From Cellulosilyticum sp. (lineage in GTDB: Bacteria; Bacillota; Clostridia; Lachnospirales; Cellulosilyticaceae), in the NCBI GenBank assembly GCA_015058045.1, contig SVDC01000002.1, forward strand, positions 1-64,000: 64,000 nucleotides of DNA. The letters run 5' to 3'. The notes below the pieces were generated by a model. The model did not search any database and was not told the origin of the DNA. It saw nothing but the letters and a program-made list of their open reading frames with translations. Made by a program: the position numbers and the translations under genes. Positions 7,903-16,072 of this stretch are shown here, piece by piece; the first letter of the stretch is position 1; every line of letters begins with the position of its first letter.

Positions 7903-9125
7903 ACTCTAACTGGATGTAACGCCACACCCTGTATCCCATCAGATGTCACATTAGGGAATACTTTTTTCATTATCTGATAAGCGCCATTTACATCGGCGTT
8001 AATCTTTGTGCCATTATTGCTTATGAATAAGCCTCGTTTAACTCGTCTAGTTTTATTGTAGTTTTCCTTAATAGGTTCTTCATTATCTAAGAAACTTGTA
8101 CCACTTGTATAGCTTTCTTCTGTAAGAATAACATTCAATCCTACATTCTGAGCTTTGTATTGAATCATTTCGATGAATCTCATGTGTGGTATTCCAACAA
8201 AAGACTGATTAATTCGCTTACTCATAGATGATTCTTGCTTCCATTCTTTATTATTGCCGATTACGATAGTATTGAAATTATTAGCAATAGCATAATCAAT
8301 CAAGAACTTACTAGCTTTATGCATGTAATCATCAATCTTATGATTTCTTTTACAGGTGAGTTTATCCATTCGATTAGTATAATCTCTACCGTTCATTCTT
8401 TTAGCCACTTCACGATAATGAGATATTTGTTTATTGTAGTATTTATTCATTGATTTCAGACCTTTACCGTTAATTACAACAGGCTTTAAACCAACATTGT
8501 TTACAACAGTTGCTAAGTTATCTAAACCAATATCTACACTCAAATATCTTTCATTATCAGGCAAAGTTACATCAGGAACCTCGATGTTATATATCAGCTC
8601 CACTGTAAAAGAATTATAGTTAGGTACAAATCTTACTTGTTGAAATGATACAAAATTATCCTTATCGATAAACTGAGGATTCAGTGTGAATCCATTGAAT
8701 GTTTTAGGAAAGATTAAAACATCTTCCTTTAACTTAACGTTTTGATTGGTAAGAATAAGGATGTGTTTACCATCCTTAGATTTATACCTTGGGAGCTTTG
8801 GTCTACCTAAATATTTATCTTTATTCTTGGACCAGTCTTTTATAGCAGCAAAGAATGATTTCCAATCTTTCTCAAGTAGTCTAAGGATCTGCTGAGCAGA
8901 TTGTGCTGTTGGCATTTGTTTGTAATCATCAAATTCTAAATCAGCTTTAAGGATTTTATCCATTTCACCATAACGAAGCCACTTATCGTTCTTTATAAAT
9001 TCATTTCTTACCAGATAATTTGCGTGATTGTAGAGATTCTTTGATTTATGAGCGAAATCGCAGAACATCGGATAGTATGAGTTATTCTGTTTTATTAGAT
9101 GTTTTTCAACTCTCTGAACTATCAT
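7890..9125 (-). CDS. tnpB: RNA-guided endonuclease TnpB (IS200/IS605 type), zinc-finger-less subgroup
   Basis: 411 residues. The N-terminal helix-turn-helix/WED-like region is followed by a RuvC fold: RuvC-I YLSVDIGLDNLATVV (~residue 197) and RuvC-III INADVNGAYQIMKKVFPN (~residue 380). RuvC-II reads TIVIGNNKEWKQ, lacking the usual glutamate of the I-x-x-E-D-L motif. The CxxC zinc finger is replaced by EESYTSGTSFLDNE. This pattern belongs to a known subgroup ending in ...GIQGVALHPVRVSVA. No tnpA adjoins. The gene starts 17 bases after the dut stop with its own AAGGAG. Whether it is mobile or domesticated is undecided. Confidence 0.88.
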   Translation of the reverse strand: MIVQRVEKHLIKQNNSYYPMFCDFAHKSKNLYNHANYLVRNEFIKNDKWLRYGEMDKILKADLEFDDYKQMPTAQSAQQILRLLEKDWKSFFAAIKDWSKNKDKYLGRPKLPRYKSKDGKHILILTNQNVKLKEDVLIFPKTFNGFTLNPQFIDKDNFVSFQQVRFVPNYNSFTVELIYNIEVPDVTLPDNERYLSVDIGLDNLATVVNNVGLKPVVINGKGLKSMNKYYNKQISHYREVAKRMNGRDYTNRMDKLTCKRNHKIDDYMHKASKFLIDYAIANNFNTIVIGNNKEWKQESSMSKRINQSFVGIPHMRFIEMIQYKAQNVGLNVILTEESYTSGTSFLDNEEPIKENYNKTRRVKRGLFISNNGTKINADVNGAYQIMKKVFPNVTSDGIQGVALHPVRVSVA

Positions 9126-9142
9126 CTTCCTCTAAAATCTCC

Positions 9143-9577
9143 TTATTGTTTTCCCGTCGAACCAAATCCACCTTCACCACGCACTGTTTCTGAGAGATTT
9201 TCTACCTCGTTAAACTCCACTGGTAAAAATGGCATAATAACAAGCTGAGCTACACGCTCTCCTGCTGCTATTTCCTGCTTAACATCTGTATCATTGTGAA
9301 GAGCAACTATGATTTCGCCTCTATAATCTGCATCAACTACACCTACGCAATTAGCAGGTCTTAATCCCTGCTTAGTAGCAAGGCCAGAACGAGCAAATAT
9401 AGCTCCAAAATATCCTTCTGGAATTTCCATGGCAATCCCTGTTGATACTTTTGTAGTCGAGTGAGGGAACACTACCGTTTTGGGTAAGGCAGAATATAAA
9501 TCATATCCTGCTGCGTATTCTGTCCCTCTATGTGGCAATTTTGCATCTTCTGTTAATCTTTTAATGTTTATTTTCAT
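9143..9577 (-). CDS. dut: dUTP diphosphatase (trimeric dUTPase)
   Basis: 144 residues, full family length. All five trimeric dUTPase motifs are present: AGYDLYS (1), RSGLATKQG (2), GVVDADYRGEI (3), ERVAQLVIMPF (4) and RGEGGFGSTG (5, the P-loop-like tail). It hydrolyses dUTP to dUMP, keeping uracil out of DNA; such genes are common on phages and large plasmids. Its promoter at 9656-9684 is one of the shared-spacer class. tnpB follows at 17 bases and may be co-transcribed. Confidence 0.95.
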   Translation of the reverse strand: MKINIKRLTEDAKLPHRGTEYAAGYDLYSALPKTVVFPHSTTKVSTGIAMEIPEGYFGAIFARSGLATKQGLRPANCVGVVDADYRGEIIVALHNDTDVKQEIAAGERVAQLVIMPFLPVEFNEVENLSETVRGEGGFGSTGKQ

Positions 9578-9655
9578 TGCAACTCCTTATTAGAAGACTA
9601 TCTGAACAGTCTTCTTTTCCATTATTTACACTAATAAATTCTGCATTATAGTTGC

Positions 9656-9684
9656 ATTATAGCATAGTATCACTTTTTCGTAAA
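9656..9684 (-). promoter_or_regulatory. AAAAGTGAT-class promoter for dut
   Basis: Minus strand TTTACG, a 17-base spacer AAAAAGTGATACTATGC, then TATAAT. The last bases TGC+TATAAT also give an extended -10 element. It is 79 bases upstream of the dut start. Confidence 0.75.
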
Positions 9685-9803
9685 CATAAAAGTTATGTGA
9701 TAAATGCACTATCTATCGCAATTATTTATTTATAACTTTGGTGAAAAAATGTGATATTTGTTGTTAGTTTTACAAAATAAACGAATGATGTTATTATATA
9801 GAT

Positions 9804-9899
9804 ACAAAAAGAGCTACCGATAGACGGTTAGCCCAGTTGAAATTTAAAACGATAAAGAAAAGTCGCCTATCTTTCCACGGACCAGGCGGCTATTTCTTT
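9804..9899 (+). ncRNA. par RNA II-like antitoxin small RNA, copy 1
   Basis: Plus-strand promoter TTTACA (9769-9774), 17 bases, TATTAT (9792-9797). The predicted 5' end carries GAGCTACCGATAGACGG..TAGCCC, a stem-loop shared by all four copies in the window. The RNA ends in a hairpin with AGTCGCC / GGCGGCT arms and a U-rich tail. It converges on the 32-residue toxin gene, whose stop codon lies inside the terminator hairpin, so the two RNAs overlap tail to tail. This is the layout of the Enterococcus par_pAD1 (Fst) locus. The antitoxin role is by analogy. Confidence 0.7.
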
Positions 9900-9988
9900 G
9901 TAACTGAATCTCGGCCTAGTTTGTAGCCGAGACTAAAAACTGTAACTAATAGTCCTGTTAATGCCACAAATTCAGCAAGTGTTAACAT
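9890..9988 (-). CDS. Holin-like type I toxin peptide, copy 1
   Basis: A 32-residue peptide starting MLTLAEFVALTGLLVTVFSLG and ending YKLGRDSVTKK: one membrane helix plus a short charged tail. This matches the 'putative holin-like toxin' (Fst/TxpA-like) family, whose peptides damage the membrane when translated. The start at 9988 has a strong AAAGGAGGG. Its mRNA would begin near 10067 with a hairpin leader and end at the bidirectional terminator shared with the convergent small RNA. Probably a plasmid-maintenance killer. Confidence 0.8.
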   Translation of the reverse strand: MLTLAEFVALTGLLVTVFSLGYKLGRDSVTKK

Positions 9989-10036
9989 AAGAATGCCCTC
10001 CTTTCGATTGAAGTAAAACCTCCTTTCGTTAGGATA

Positions 10037-10101
10037 GGCCAACCGCCTACCATCTTGGTAGCTCCGTGAATTATTTTATATGATTCTTATTCTTATAACA
10101 A
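10037..10101 (-). promoter_or_regulatory. Toxin 1 promoter and 5' leader hairpin
   Basis: Minus strand TTGTTA (10096-10101), 17 bases, TAAAAT (10073-10078). The leader begins near GGAGCTACCAAGATGGTAG, a self-complementary stem, followed by GCGGTTGGCC. The GAGCTACC and GGTTNGCC blocks also occur at the 5' end of the antitoxin RNA, giving loops that could pair between the two RNAs. Confidence 0.6.
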
Positions 10102-10151
10102 TAATGTTTTGCGTATTTGACTGTCTTAATATTCAGTGTTATTATTTAAGT

Positions 10152-10241
10152 ACAAAAGAGAGCTACCGATAGACGGTGGCCCGATTTATAAAAGACGTAT
10201 GTAGCCGTCCTCGTTTCTCAGGCAGGGGCGGCTACTTTTTT
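10152..10241 (+). ncRNA. par RNA II-like antitoxin small RNA, copy 2
   Basis: Promoter TTGACT (10117-10122), 17 bases, TATTAT (10140-10145). The 5' end again carries GAGCTACCGATAGACGG. The terminator has arms GTAGCCG-CC / GG-GCGGCTAC and then TTTTTT, overlapping the stop codon of the second toxin gene. Same convergent architecture as copy 1, about 350 bases away. Confidence 0.7.
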
Positions 10242-10330
10242 GTTTTGCTATCTCGACCAATTTTGTAGCCGAGTGCAAATGCTGTAAATAATAGTCCAGT
10301 CATAGCTACAAAATCTGATATTGTAAACAT
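10232..10330 (-). CDS. Holin-like type I toxin peptide, copy 2
   Basis: A 32-residue paralogue of the toxin at 9890: starts MFTISDFVAMTGLLFTAFALG and ends YKIGRDSKTKK. Same single membrane helix and the same GYK(L/I)GRDS turn. Start at 10330 with GGAGGTATACTATA upstream. It forms a tandem duplication of the toxin-antitoxin module; the divergence between copies suggests either age or separate antitoxin specificity. Confidence 0.8.
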   Translation of the reverse strand: MFTISDFVAMTGLLFTAFALGYKIGRDSKTKK

Positions 10331-10400
10331 TATAGTATACCTCCACAAGTATTTCTGCTCTAAGACAGATTATCTTGAATAGGATTATCTGTATCCTAAT

Positions 10401-10469
10401 TGAAGGCCAACCGCCTACCATCTTGGTAGCTCCGTGGATTATTATACTTAATATATCTATATATAACAA
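10401..10469 (-). promoter_or_regulatory. Toxin 2 promoter and 5' leader hairpin
   Basis: Minus strand TTGTTA (10464-10469), 17 bases, TATAAT (10441-10446). The leader contains the same CGGAGCTACCAAGATGGTAG hairpin and GCGGTTGGCC block as toxin 1. The -35 sits in the tail of the terminator of the large upstream gene. Confidence 0.65.
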
Positions 10470-10470
10470 T

Positions 10471-10495
10471 AGCGGCCACTTCTTAAGTGACCGCT
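10471..10495 (-). terminator. Terminator of the large secreted-protein gene
   Basis: Arms AGCGGTCACTT / AGTGGCCGCT, followed on the minus strand by ATTGTTATATAT. Nearly the same terminator recurs at 24388-24412, and each is followed by a copy of the small-RNA locus. Confidence 0.6.
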
Positions 10496-10516
10496 TATTT
10501 TCAACTTAGAGTATAT

Positions 10517-13500
10517 TTAATTGATATACAAGATACCAGGATTATAATGCTCTCTTACTGAGCTATACTTAAGCTCGATCTTTCCAACATCACCTGGTCT
10601 ATATGTAGAATCTGTTGGTGTTGGATTACCATGCTCCTTAGACCACATATCATAGCTTGATGAAGCAGGGCCATAGTACTTCAAGTGCTTATGTCCATCC
10701 ATATATGATGTAATATCAAAGTTAAGTACTAATGTGCCGTCATCTGGAAGCCAGAAGTCTTCAGTAAAGTCGATATAATCTACTTCATTTTCGATATAAT
10801 CTTCTAATGCTCCCTTTGGACATACATAAAGCTGCGAAGGGATTGTATATTTACCATACCAAGTCTGCATTGATGATTCAAAGGCCCATGAGTCATATGT
10901 TTCATCTGTTGTCATTCCCTTGTTATAGTAATTATATCCCTGCTGTCCTGAAAGGTCATAAATCTGAGGAGCTGTCATATTAAAGCCATTTAAGTTATCC
11001 GCATATCTTAATGCAGAGCTTGCACTGTTTACAGCTTTAAGATTTTTCTCTAGCTCTTCTTCGTTACCAGTCCATAAACTAAGTGATTGATCTAGCTTTA
11101 TTTCTCCTACACAATAACTTTCATCCATATGGCCAAGCTTTACATAGTTTTCCGTAATAGCACTGTCATTCCATAATTTTGCTTTATGATCAGCAGTGGA
11201 TTCAAATGTATTGTAGTAGTAATCAAAATAGCTATTTTCATACCAGATAGCTCCACCGTCTGTATAAAGGCTATTTGGCTTCATGTTGTTATAGTCTTCA
11301 GTTGAGCCCATCTTAATTAGGTTAGAACCCGCTAGATAATAAATATCAATATCATCTGTGTCGTATAATGTGCCATCTGAAGCATAATATCTGTAATTAG
11401 GAGTAAGCTTGATGTAATCGCTCTTTCCTGTAAGGTTTGCAATTGTCTTTAATGTGAAGGCAATAGTGTTACCTTTTACTAAATAGCCTGTATCATTTCC
11501 ATAAACGGACTTACCTGATACAAATGGAAGCGTATTAGCATAGTCCCAACTAGCTGTCATAGTTCCATCTAGGGTATATCTCATATATGGAAATCCTAGT
11601 CTATTGTTTTGACCCACATTCTTTTCTGCCTGAAGCTTGCTTGTTCTTTCTGACTCCTTGACGAAGTTAAAGATGTCCATACCTGCTTCGTCTACCCAAT
11701 CAGCAGTAGCAAAATTCATAGAATCTCTTACTGATACTACCTGGAAGTCATAGATGATTCCAGATACCTGACATGGATAGAAGAATGTAGCAACATAGTT
11801 ACTCTTATCTCCATTATATTCAAGCTGAGTTTCATCAAAGAATGAATTCATATTCTCAGCTTCTACTCTAACCTTCATAGGTCTAGCATATGAGTTCCAT
11901 GTAGAGTAAACTGCTCCATTTGGATCATAATACAAACCTTCTTCAGCCCATGAAGGGATGTAGAATGTAAATGAGGTAGTCGATGGCCCAACTGGAACCC
12001 AATCTGTATAGCCATCGCCAAACACATCATAATATGTGCCATTTACTTCTACTGCAAATGGAAAGGCTACATATTTTTGCTCGATATATCTTGTCCATCC
12101 CGCAGGAGCTTCATAACCTTTATAACGGTTAATATCTGTAAAATAGCTTTCCCAATCAAAGTTAATTGTATAAGTATGATCAAGTACAAGTTGAGTTAAG
12201 CTCATACCTGTATTGTCTGCAAGCTGCGTCTTTGTTTCACCATCAGTTACGTGAATTGGTGAAATGACAGGTGTATGAACTACAACTGGCTCATTTATAG
12301 TATAGTCATAGTTTGACTTTGCATAAGCATAAGATATACCACCAGTTCTTATAATCGCAGGCTTTGCACTATTATTTAATTCATCATGCACGGTGCCAGA
12401 AGTATTATCGCCTAAATTGTCCTTAATAGCCATAGTTACTGTCTGATCTTTTGATGAAATAAAGCTCTTATACGTAGCTGATATATCAGTATAGTAATAT
12501 CCATTAATTACAGAACTAGGAATACTTGCTGTTCCCTGGTCTTGCTTAATGTTATTAGTTGTGGCTTCAGCCATTTCATGAGTCTTATCTTTCTCATAGG
12601 TCCAATTAATATTGCCACCCTTTTGCCATACGCCTTTAGCGTCCTGAGTCATTTCTGAAGGGTTAGTAAGATATGTGACTCCATCGATTGTAAATTCATC
12701 ATTTTGCAGGGTTACAAGCGAAGCGTTATTCTTTACTCTCTTATTCCATATAGCTTGAACTTGTCCTTTTCCTGCACTAATAATAGCATCATGAGACGGC
12801 TTGCTATCTCCCATGTTACCTACTGATGCTGTAATCCTACTTGTATCAACATTATTTTCTTTTACATGATAGTTTTCTGATGCGTTAAATGTTGGAACCT
12901 GCTTATCATCACTTCCGTTTTGGCTTTCTCCAGAAGTATATGTCGTTCCATTTACAGTAATTGAATATGGTACATGTGTAAGTACATTTTCTGTATATGA
13001 AATGGTTCCACCTGCTCCATTAGTCGTTGTTGTATTCTGGAGCTGATACAAGTCTACATCGCTTATAGTAGTGTATACTCCCTGCCATGTTGACTGAATC
13101 ATATCTGAGCTAGTAGCGTATTCCGTACCATTAATGGTTTCATCCCATGAATCATCTACAGCAACTTCTTTACCTGTATCGGGATCTGTTACTGTTTTTC
13201 CACTAGCGGGATGATGTACTGTGTACGAATAATTAATAGCATAATTACTTGTTTTTTCTGTCCTTGTGTAAGTATTTTGACTTATCTCTACATTTCCATA
13301 CCAACCATCAAGAATTACACCGTTTTTATACTCATTCGATGTAGGGATAGCTGTTCCAAGCTCATATGTATCGCTGTCGTTGTATGTAAATATACCTGGT
13401 GCTGCATAAGCATTCTGTGATTGCTCTGTAGTTGTGTTTGAGCCTGAAGTATTACCAGTATTAGAGTTATCATCTTCATTTTTAGTAAGATTGAATGTGC

Positions 13501-14470
13501 CTGTCTTTTTTACTGGTGTTTCTTTGGGGTCTTCTATAGGGTCTGTCTCAACTAAACTTCTATAGTACTTATTGTAATAGTCTGTTAATCTATCTGAACC
13601 GAATCCACAGCCAGAACCATTTACATCAGTTTCCCAGTTGGCCCATGTCCACACGACAGGCTTTTTATCATCGTTCCAATAATCAATCCAGTATGTTTTC
13701 TTATCGCTATCTATTGTTACTATTGTATATTTTGCGTGGATTGTATCGTCTGATGTAGTTTTTGCGTTACTTCCTAAGTGTACCCATGTTTTAACCGCAT
13801 CTACACCAAAATAATATGGTTCATTATTAGCTTCTTTTTGCTTTAATTCCTCGTACCATCCCTCTACTCCATAGGAATACTGAATTTGGTTCCAAAGTGT
13901 ATCGTATGGTATAATCCATGAATTAATAGTATTTCCATTTATTTCATCTGTAGTAGATACAATACCTACTTCAGAAGCATTTGCGCTATCTAGCGGTATA
14001 GTAAAATATTCTCTTGCATATGTTTTATTTCCTATTGTTATTGCTTCGTGAGATTCATCATAATAAGTGCTTGACTTGTTCACTTCCTTATAATAATGTG
14101 GATCATTAGAATTTAAAGGATTCCCCTGTTTACGATAGCTATAATATGGATTCTCGAATGGATTTACTCCATCTCGAATACGTGAAATTTGTAAAGCTAT
14201 AGTTCTATGTACATTATGATTTACTTTAGAAGATGTCGTTTTACTTCTAGTAAAATATACATAGTCTGAATGTGCATCATCTGTCTCCCATTCATAAATT
14301 TGAAATATATTTGGCAAACCACCTGAATACATTCCTTTTATAGCACTTTTATACGTCTCTTCATTAATCCAGTCAGCTCTAACTTCTTTTATTTCACTTA
14401 ACAATTGTGTATTGAAAGCAAAGCCGAATAATAAAACTAATGCTAAACTTCTTTTTATTATATTTTTCAC
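10517..14470 (-). CDS. Very large secreted surface protein, function unknown
   Basis: 1317 residues from a GTG start at 14470 (GGAGG seven bases upstream). The N-terminal signal peptide (KRSLALVLLFGFAF...VRA) has probable cleavage before DW. The rest is rich in Y, T, N, S and W with few charged clusters and looks like tandem beta domains. A T/S/N-rich linker sits near residues 325-355 (SNTGNTSGSNTTTEQSQ). The only cysteines noted are near residue ~285 (GSGCGFG), ~915 (FYPCQVS) and in the C-terminal part. No LPxTG sorting signal or hydrophobic tail is present, so attachment to the wall is unexplained. It has its own shared-class promoter and terminator, so it is monocistronic. An adhesin or mating-surface protein is an inference only. 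Confidence 0.75.
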   Translation of the reverse strand: MKNIIKRSLALVLLFGFAFNTQLLSEIKEVRADWINEETYKSAIKGMYSGGLPNIFQIYEWETDDAHSDYVYFTRSKTTSSKVNHNVHRTIALQISRIRDGVNPFENPYYSYRKQGNPLNSNDPHYYKEVNKSSTYYDESHEAITIGNKTYAREYFTIPLDSANASEVGIVSTTDEINGNTINSWIIPYDTLWNQIQYSYGVEGWYEELKQKEANNEPYYFGVDAVKTWVHLGSNAKTTSDDTIHAKYTIVTIDSDKKTYWIDYWNDDKKPVVWTWANWETDVNGSGCGFGSDRLTDYYNKYYRSLVETDPIEDPKETPVKKTGTFNLTKNEDDNSNTGNTSGSNTTTEQSQNAYAAPGIFTYNDSDTYELGTAIPTSNEYKNGVILDGWYGNVEISQNTYTRTEKTSNYAINYSYTVHHPASGKTVTDPDTGKEVAVDDSWDETINGTEYATSSDMIQSTWQGVYTTISDVDLYQLQNTTTTNGAGGTISYTENVLTHVPYSITVNGTTYTSGESQNGSDDKQVPTFNASENYHVKENNVDTSRITASVGNMGDSKPSHDAIISAGKGQVQAIWNKRVKNNASLVTLQNDEFTIDGVTYLTNPSEMTQDAKGVWQKGGNINWTYEKDKTHEMAEATTNNIKQDQGTASIPSSVINGYYYTDISATYKSFISSKDQTVTMAIKDNLGDNTSGTVHDELNNSAKPAIIRTGGISYAYAKSNYDYTINEPVVVHTPVISPIHVTDGETKTQLADNTGMSLTQLVLDHTYTINFDWESYFTDINRYKGYEAPAGWTRYIEQKYVAFPFAVEVNGTYYDVFGDGYTDWVPVGPSTTSFTFYIPSWAEEGLYYDPNGAVYSTWNSYARPMKVRVEAENMNSFFDETQLEYNGDKSNYVATFFYPCQVSGIIYDFQVVSVRDSMNFATADWVDEAGMDIFNFVKESERTSKLQAEKNVGQNNRLGFPYMRYTLDGTMTASWDYANTLPFVSGKSVYGNDTGYLVKGNTIAFTLKTIANLTGKSDYIKLTPNYRYYASDGTLYDTDDIDIYYLAGSNLIKMGSTEDYNNMKPNSLYTDGGAIWYENSYFDYYYNTFESTADHKAKLWNDSAITENYVKLGHMDESYCVGEIKLDQSLSLWTGNEEELEKNLKAVNSASSALRYADNLNGFNMTAPQIYDLSGQQGYNYYNKGMTTDETYDSWAFESSMQTWYGKYTIPSQLYVCPKGALEDYIENEVDYIDFTEDFWLPDDGTLVLNFDITSYMDGHKHLKYYGPASSSYDMWSKEHGNPTPTDSTYRPGDVGKIELKYSSVREHYNPGILYIN

Positions 14471-14515
14471 GCAATTTCCTCCATTGCAATATTTTTATAA
14501 TGTTTTGACGCTTAT

Positions 14516-14544
14516 ATAATAGCATTGTATCACTTTTTTGTAAA
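14516..14544 (-). promoter_or_regulatory. AAAAGTGAT-class promoter for the 1317-residue protein
   Basis: Minus strand TTTACA, spacer AAAAAGTGATACAATGC (17), TATTAT. It lies 46 bases upstream of the GTG start. Confidence 0.75.
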
Positions 14545-14552
14545 TAAAAAAT

Positions 14553-14578
14553 AAATCCCTGCTATAAAAGCAAGGATT
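14553..14578 (-). terminator. Terminator downstream of the interrupted small gene
   Basis: Arms AAATCCTTGCTT / AGCAGGGATTT around a short loop, followed by ATTTTT on the minus strand. It would end transcription of the small gene broken by the IS element. Confidence 0.5.
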
Positions 14579-14593
14579 TTATTTCAACATTAT

Positions 14594-14665
14594 TCAATTT
14601 GTATTAGCCAATATATCCGATAACTCTATCTGTTTGTATTCCTCAATGCATTCTTTATATAATGC
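14594..14665 (-). pseudogene. C-terminal fragment of a small gene split by the IS605-type element
   Basis: A 23-residue open tail (ALYKECIEEYKQIELSDILA) reads into the IS left end. Its natural partner is the fragment on the far side of the element (16053-16213, ending ...CKKDGGTMHT). The frame at the junction fits simple insertion, but the target-site bases are uncertain. Confidence 0.4.
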
Positions 14666-14748
14666 TTACAGCTGAAAACCCATCAAGCTTTAGCTTGTGG
14701 GAAAAAAGCTAATGGACTCAACTCAGCCTCGCCTATGCGGATCCGTTA

Positions 14749-14777
14749 TTGTAATGCAAACAATTGTTTGGTATAAT
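14749..14777 (+). promoter_or_regulatory. tnpB promoter giving a near-leaderless transcript
   Basis: TTGTAA, 17 bases, TATAAT. The -10 ends only 6 bases before the ATG at 14784, so the mRNA would start at or within a base or two of the start codon. Confidence 0.6.
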
Positions 14778-14783
14778 TGATAT

Positions 14784-15893
14784 ATGAATAAAGGTATTAA
14801 ATTTCGTATATATCCCAATAAATCACAAAGTTTAATAATACAAAAGACCTTTGGTTGTAGTAGATTCATTTACAATCAAGGGCTTTCTTTGCGTACTAAT
14901 GAATTCAAAAAAGGTAATTCTATTGGATATAAGGAAACTAATACTATGCTCTCCTCATATAAAAAGTCTGAAGATTTTGCCTGGCTTAAAGAGGTAGACT
15001 CTGTAGCTCTACAGCAATCTCTTAGAGATTTAGATAGGGCCTATAAAAACTTCTTTACCAAGAGAGCAGCTATGCCTAAATTCAAATCTAAGCATAACCA
15101 CAATAAAAGTTATAGAACCCAGTGTATTAATGGTAATATTGCAGTAGCTGGGAAGTATATCAAACTTCCTAAGTTAGGTTATGTAAAAGCTAAAATCTCT
15201 ATGCCTGTGACAGGTAAGATCAATAATGCCACTATTGAACAGGTTCCTAGTGGTAAATATTTTTGTGTCCTTAATATAGAGGTTGAACAGCCAATATATG
15301 AAAATGCAGGATGTATCATTGGTATTGATGTGGGTATTAAGGAATTCTATTCGGATAGCAATGGTAATACAGTAGATAATCCTAAATACCTTGATAAGTC
15401 TATGCATAAACTTGTTAAAGAACTGCGTAAGCTGTCTCGCATGACTAAATTCTCTAAAAACTGGAATAAACAGCGTATTATTGTAGCCAGACTGCATGAG
15501 AAAATCACTAATCAGAGGAATGATTTCTTACATAAAGAGTCCACAAAGCTTTTGAGAGAAAACCAAATCATTTGTATTGAAGACTTGAATGTGAAAGGAA
15601 TGATTCGCAATCATAGATTGGCTAAAAGCATTAGTGATGCGTCATGGTCTAAGTTCTTTGATATGCTTGAATATAAATCAGCATTCTATGAATCTGAAAT
15701 CGTTAGAATTCCTAGATTCTATGCAAGTAGTCAAACCTGTAATATTTGTGGATATAAGCATATCCAGGTTAAGAATCTATCTGTTAGAGATTGGAATTGT
15801 CCTAAGTGTAAAACTCATCACGATAGAGATATTAATGCTGCTATTAACATAAAAGAAAAAGGTCTAAGCTTACTTACTGAGCAAGTGGCCTAA
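14784..15893 (+). CDS. tnpB: RNA-guided endonuclease TnpB (IS605 OrfB type)
   Basis: 369 residues with an intact catalytic set: RuvC-I CIIGIDVGIKEF (~residue 178), RuvC-II IICIEDLNVKGM (~residue 262), the zinc finger CNICGYKH...WNCPKCKTHHDRD (~residues 315-345), and RuvC-III DRDINAAINI. TnpB cuts DNA guided by an RNA made from the element's 3' end, helping IS retention. It is the only protein gene on the plus strand, and its base use and orientation mark it as an insertion. Confidence 0.93.
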   Translation: MNKGIKFRIYPNKSQSLIIQKTFGCSRFIYNQGLSLRTNEFKKGNSIGYKETNTMLSSYKKSEDFAWLKEVDSVALQQSLRDLDRAYKNFFTKRAAMPKFKSKHNHNKSYRTQCINGNIAVAGKYIKLPKLGYVKAKISMPVTGKINNATIEQVPSGKYFCVLNIEVEQPIYENAGCIIGIDVGIKEFYSDSNGNTVDNPKYLDKSMHKLVKELRKLSRMTKFSKNWNKQRIIVARLHEKITNQRNDFLHKESTKLLRENQIICIEDLNVKGMIRNHRLAKSISDASWSKFFDMLEYKSAFYESEIVRIPRFYASSQTCNICGYKHIQVKNLSVRDWNCPKCKTHHDRDINAAINIKEKGLSLLTEQVA

Positions 15894-16072
15894 ACCTTAA
15901 ATATACTTGTAGTAGGGTGGGGCACACCCGAACTAGGCAATAGCCTTACGCTTGTGGAGATTGACGAGAAAACTGCTATTTTTAGATAGATGTGATAATA
16001 ACCGTGATCCTTGAAGCAAGAATCCCATTAGCTTTAGCTGATGGGAGTGTCAAAGTATGCATAGTACCGCCA
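15894..16072 (+). ncRNA. Predicted omega (re) RNA scaffold and guide
   Basis: The sequence from the tnpB stop to the right-end hairpin contains the expected 3'-terminal stem (CCCATTAGCT / AGCTGATGGG) preceded by GAAGCAAGAAT and followed by AGTGTCA. That is the usual end of a TnpB guide scaffold. The first ~20 bases past 16052 would be the current guide. Expression is inferred, not seen. Confidence 0.55.

Larger units (their letters stand above)
14675..16052 (+). mobile_element. IS200/IS605-type tnpB element without tnpA
   Basis: The left-end hairpin CCCATCAAGCT-TT-AGCTTGTGGG (about 14679-14701) and right-end hairpin CCCATTAGCTTTAGCTGATGGG-type stem (16024-16045), followed by AGTGTCA, bracket a plus-strand tnpB. 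No tnpA is present, so transposition would need a TnpA in trans. The element lies inside a small minus-strand gene. Confidence 0.75.

Noticed and set aside
7890..9125. The zinc-finger-less tnpB read as a Cas12 effector
   Set aside because: Length (411 residues), N-terminal pattern and C-terminal signature are those of TnpB; there is no CRISPR array or adaptation gene.
10248..10469. A 73-residue minus-strand frame over the second toxin module
   Set aside because: It overlaps the toxin gene, its leader hairpin and promoter in another frame, and its composition is unlike a protein.
15174..15497. A 107-residue minus-strand frame inside the plus-strand tnpB
   Set aside because: Shadow of tnpB; no ribosome site or recognisable motif.
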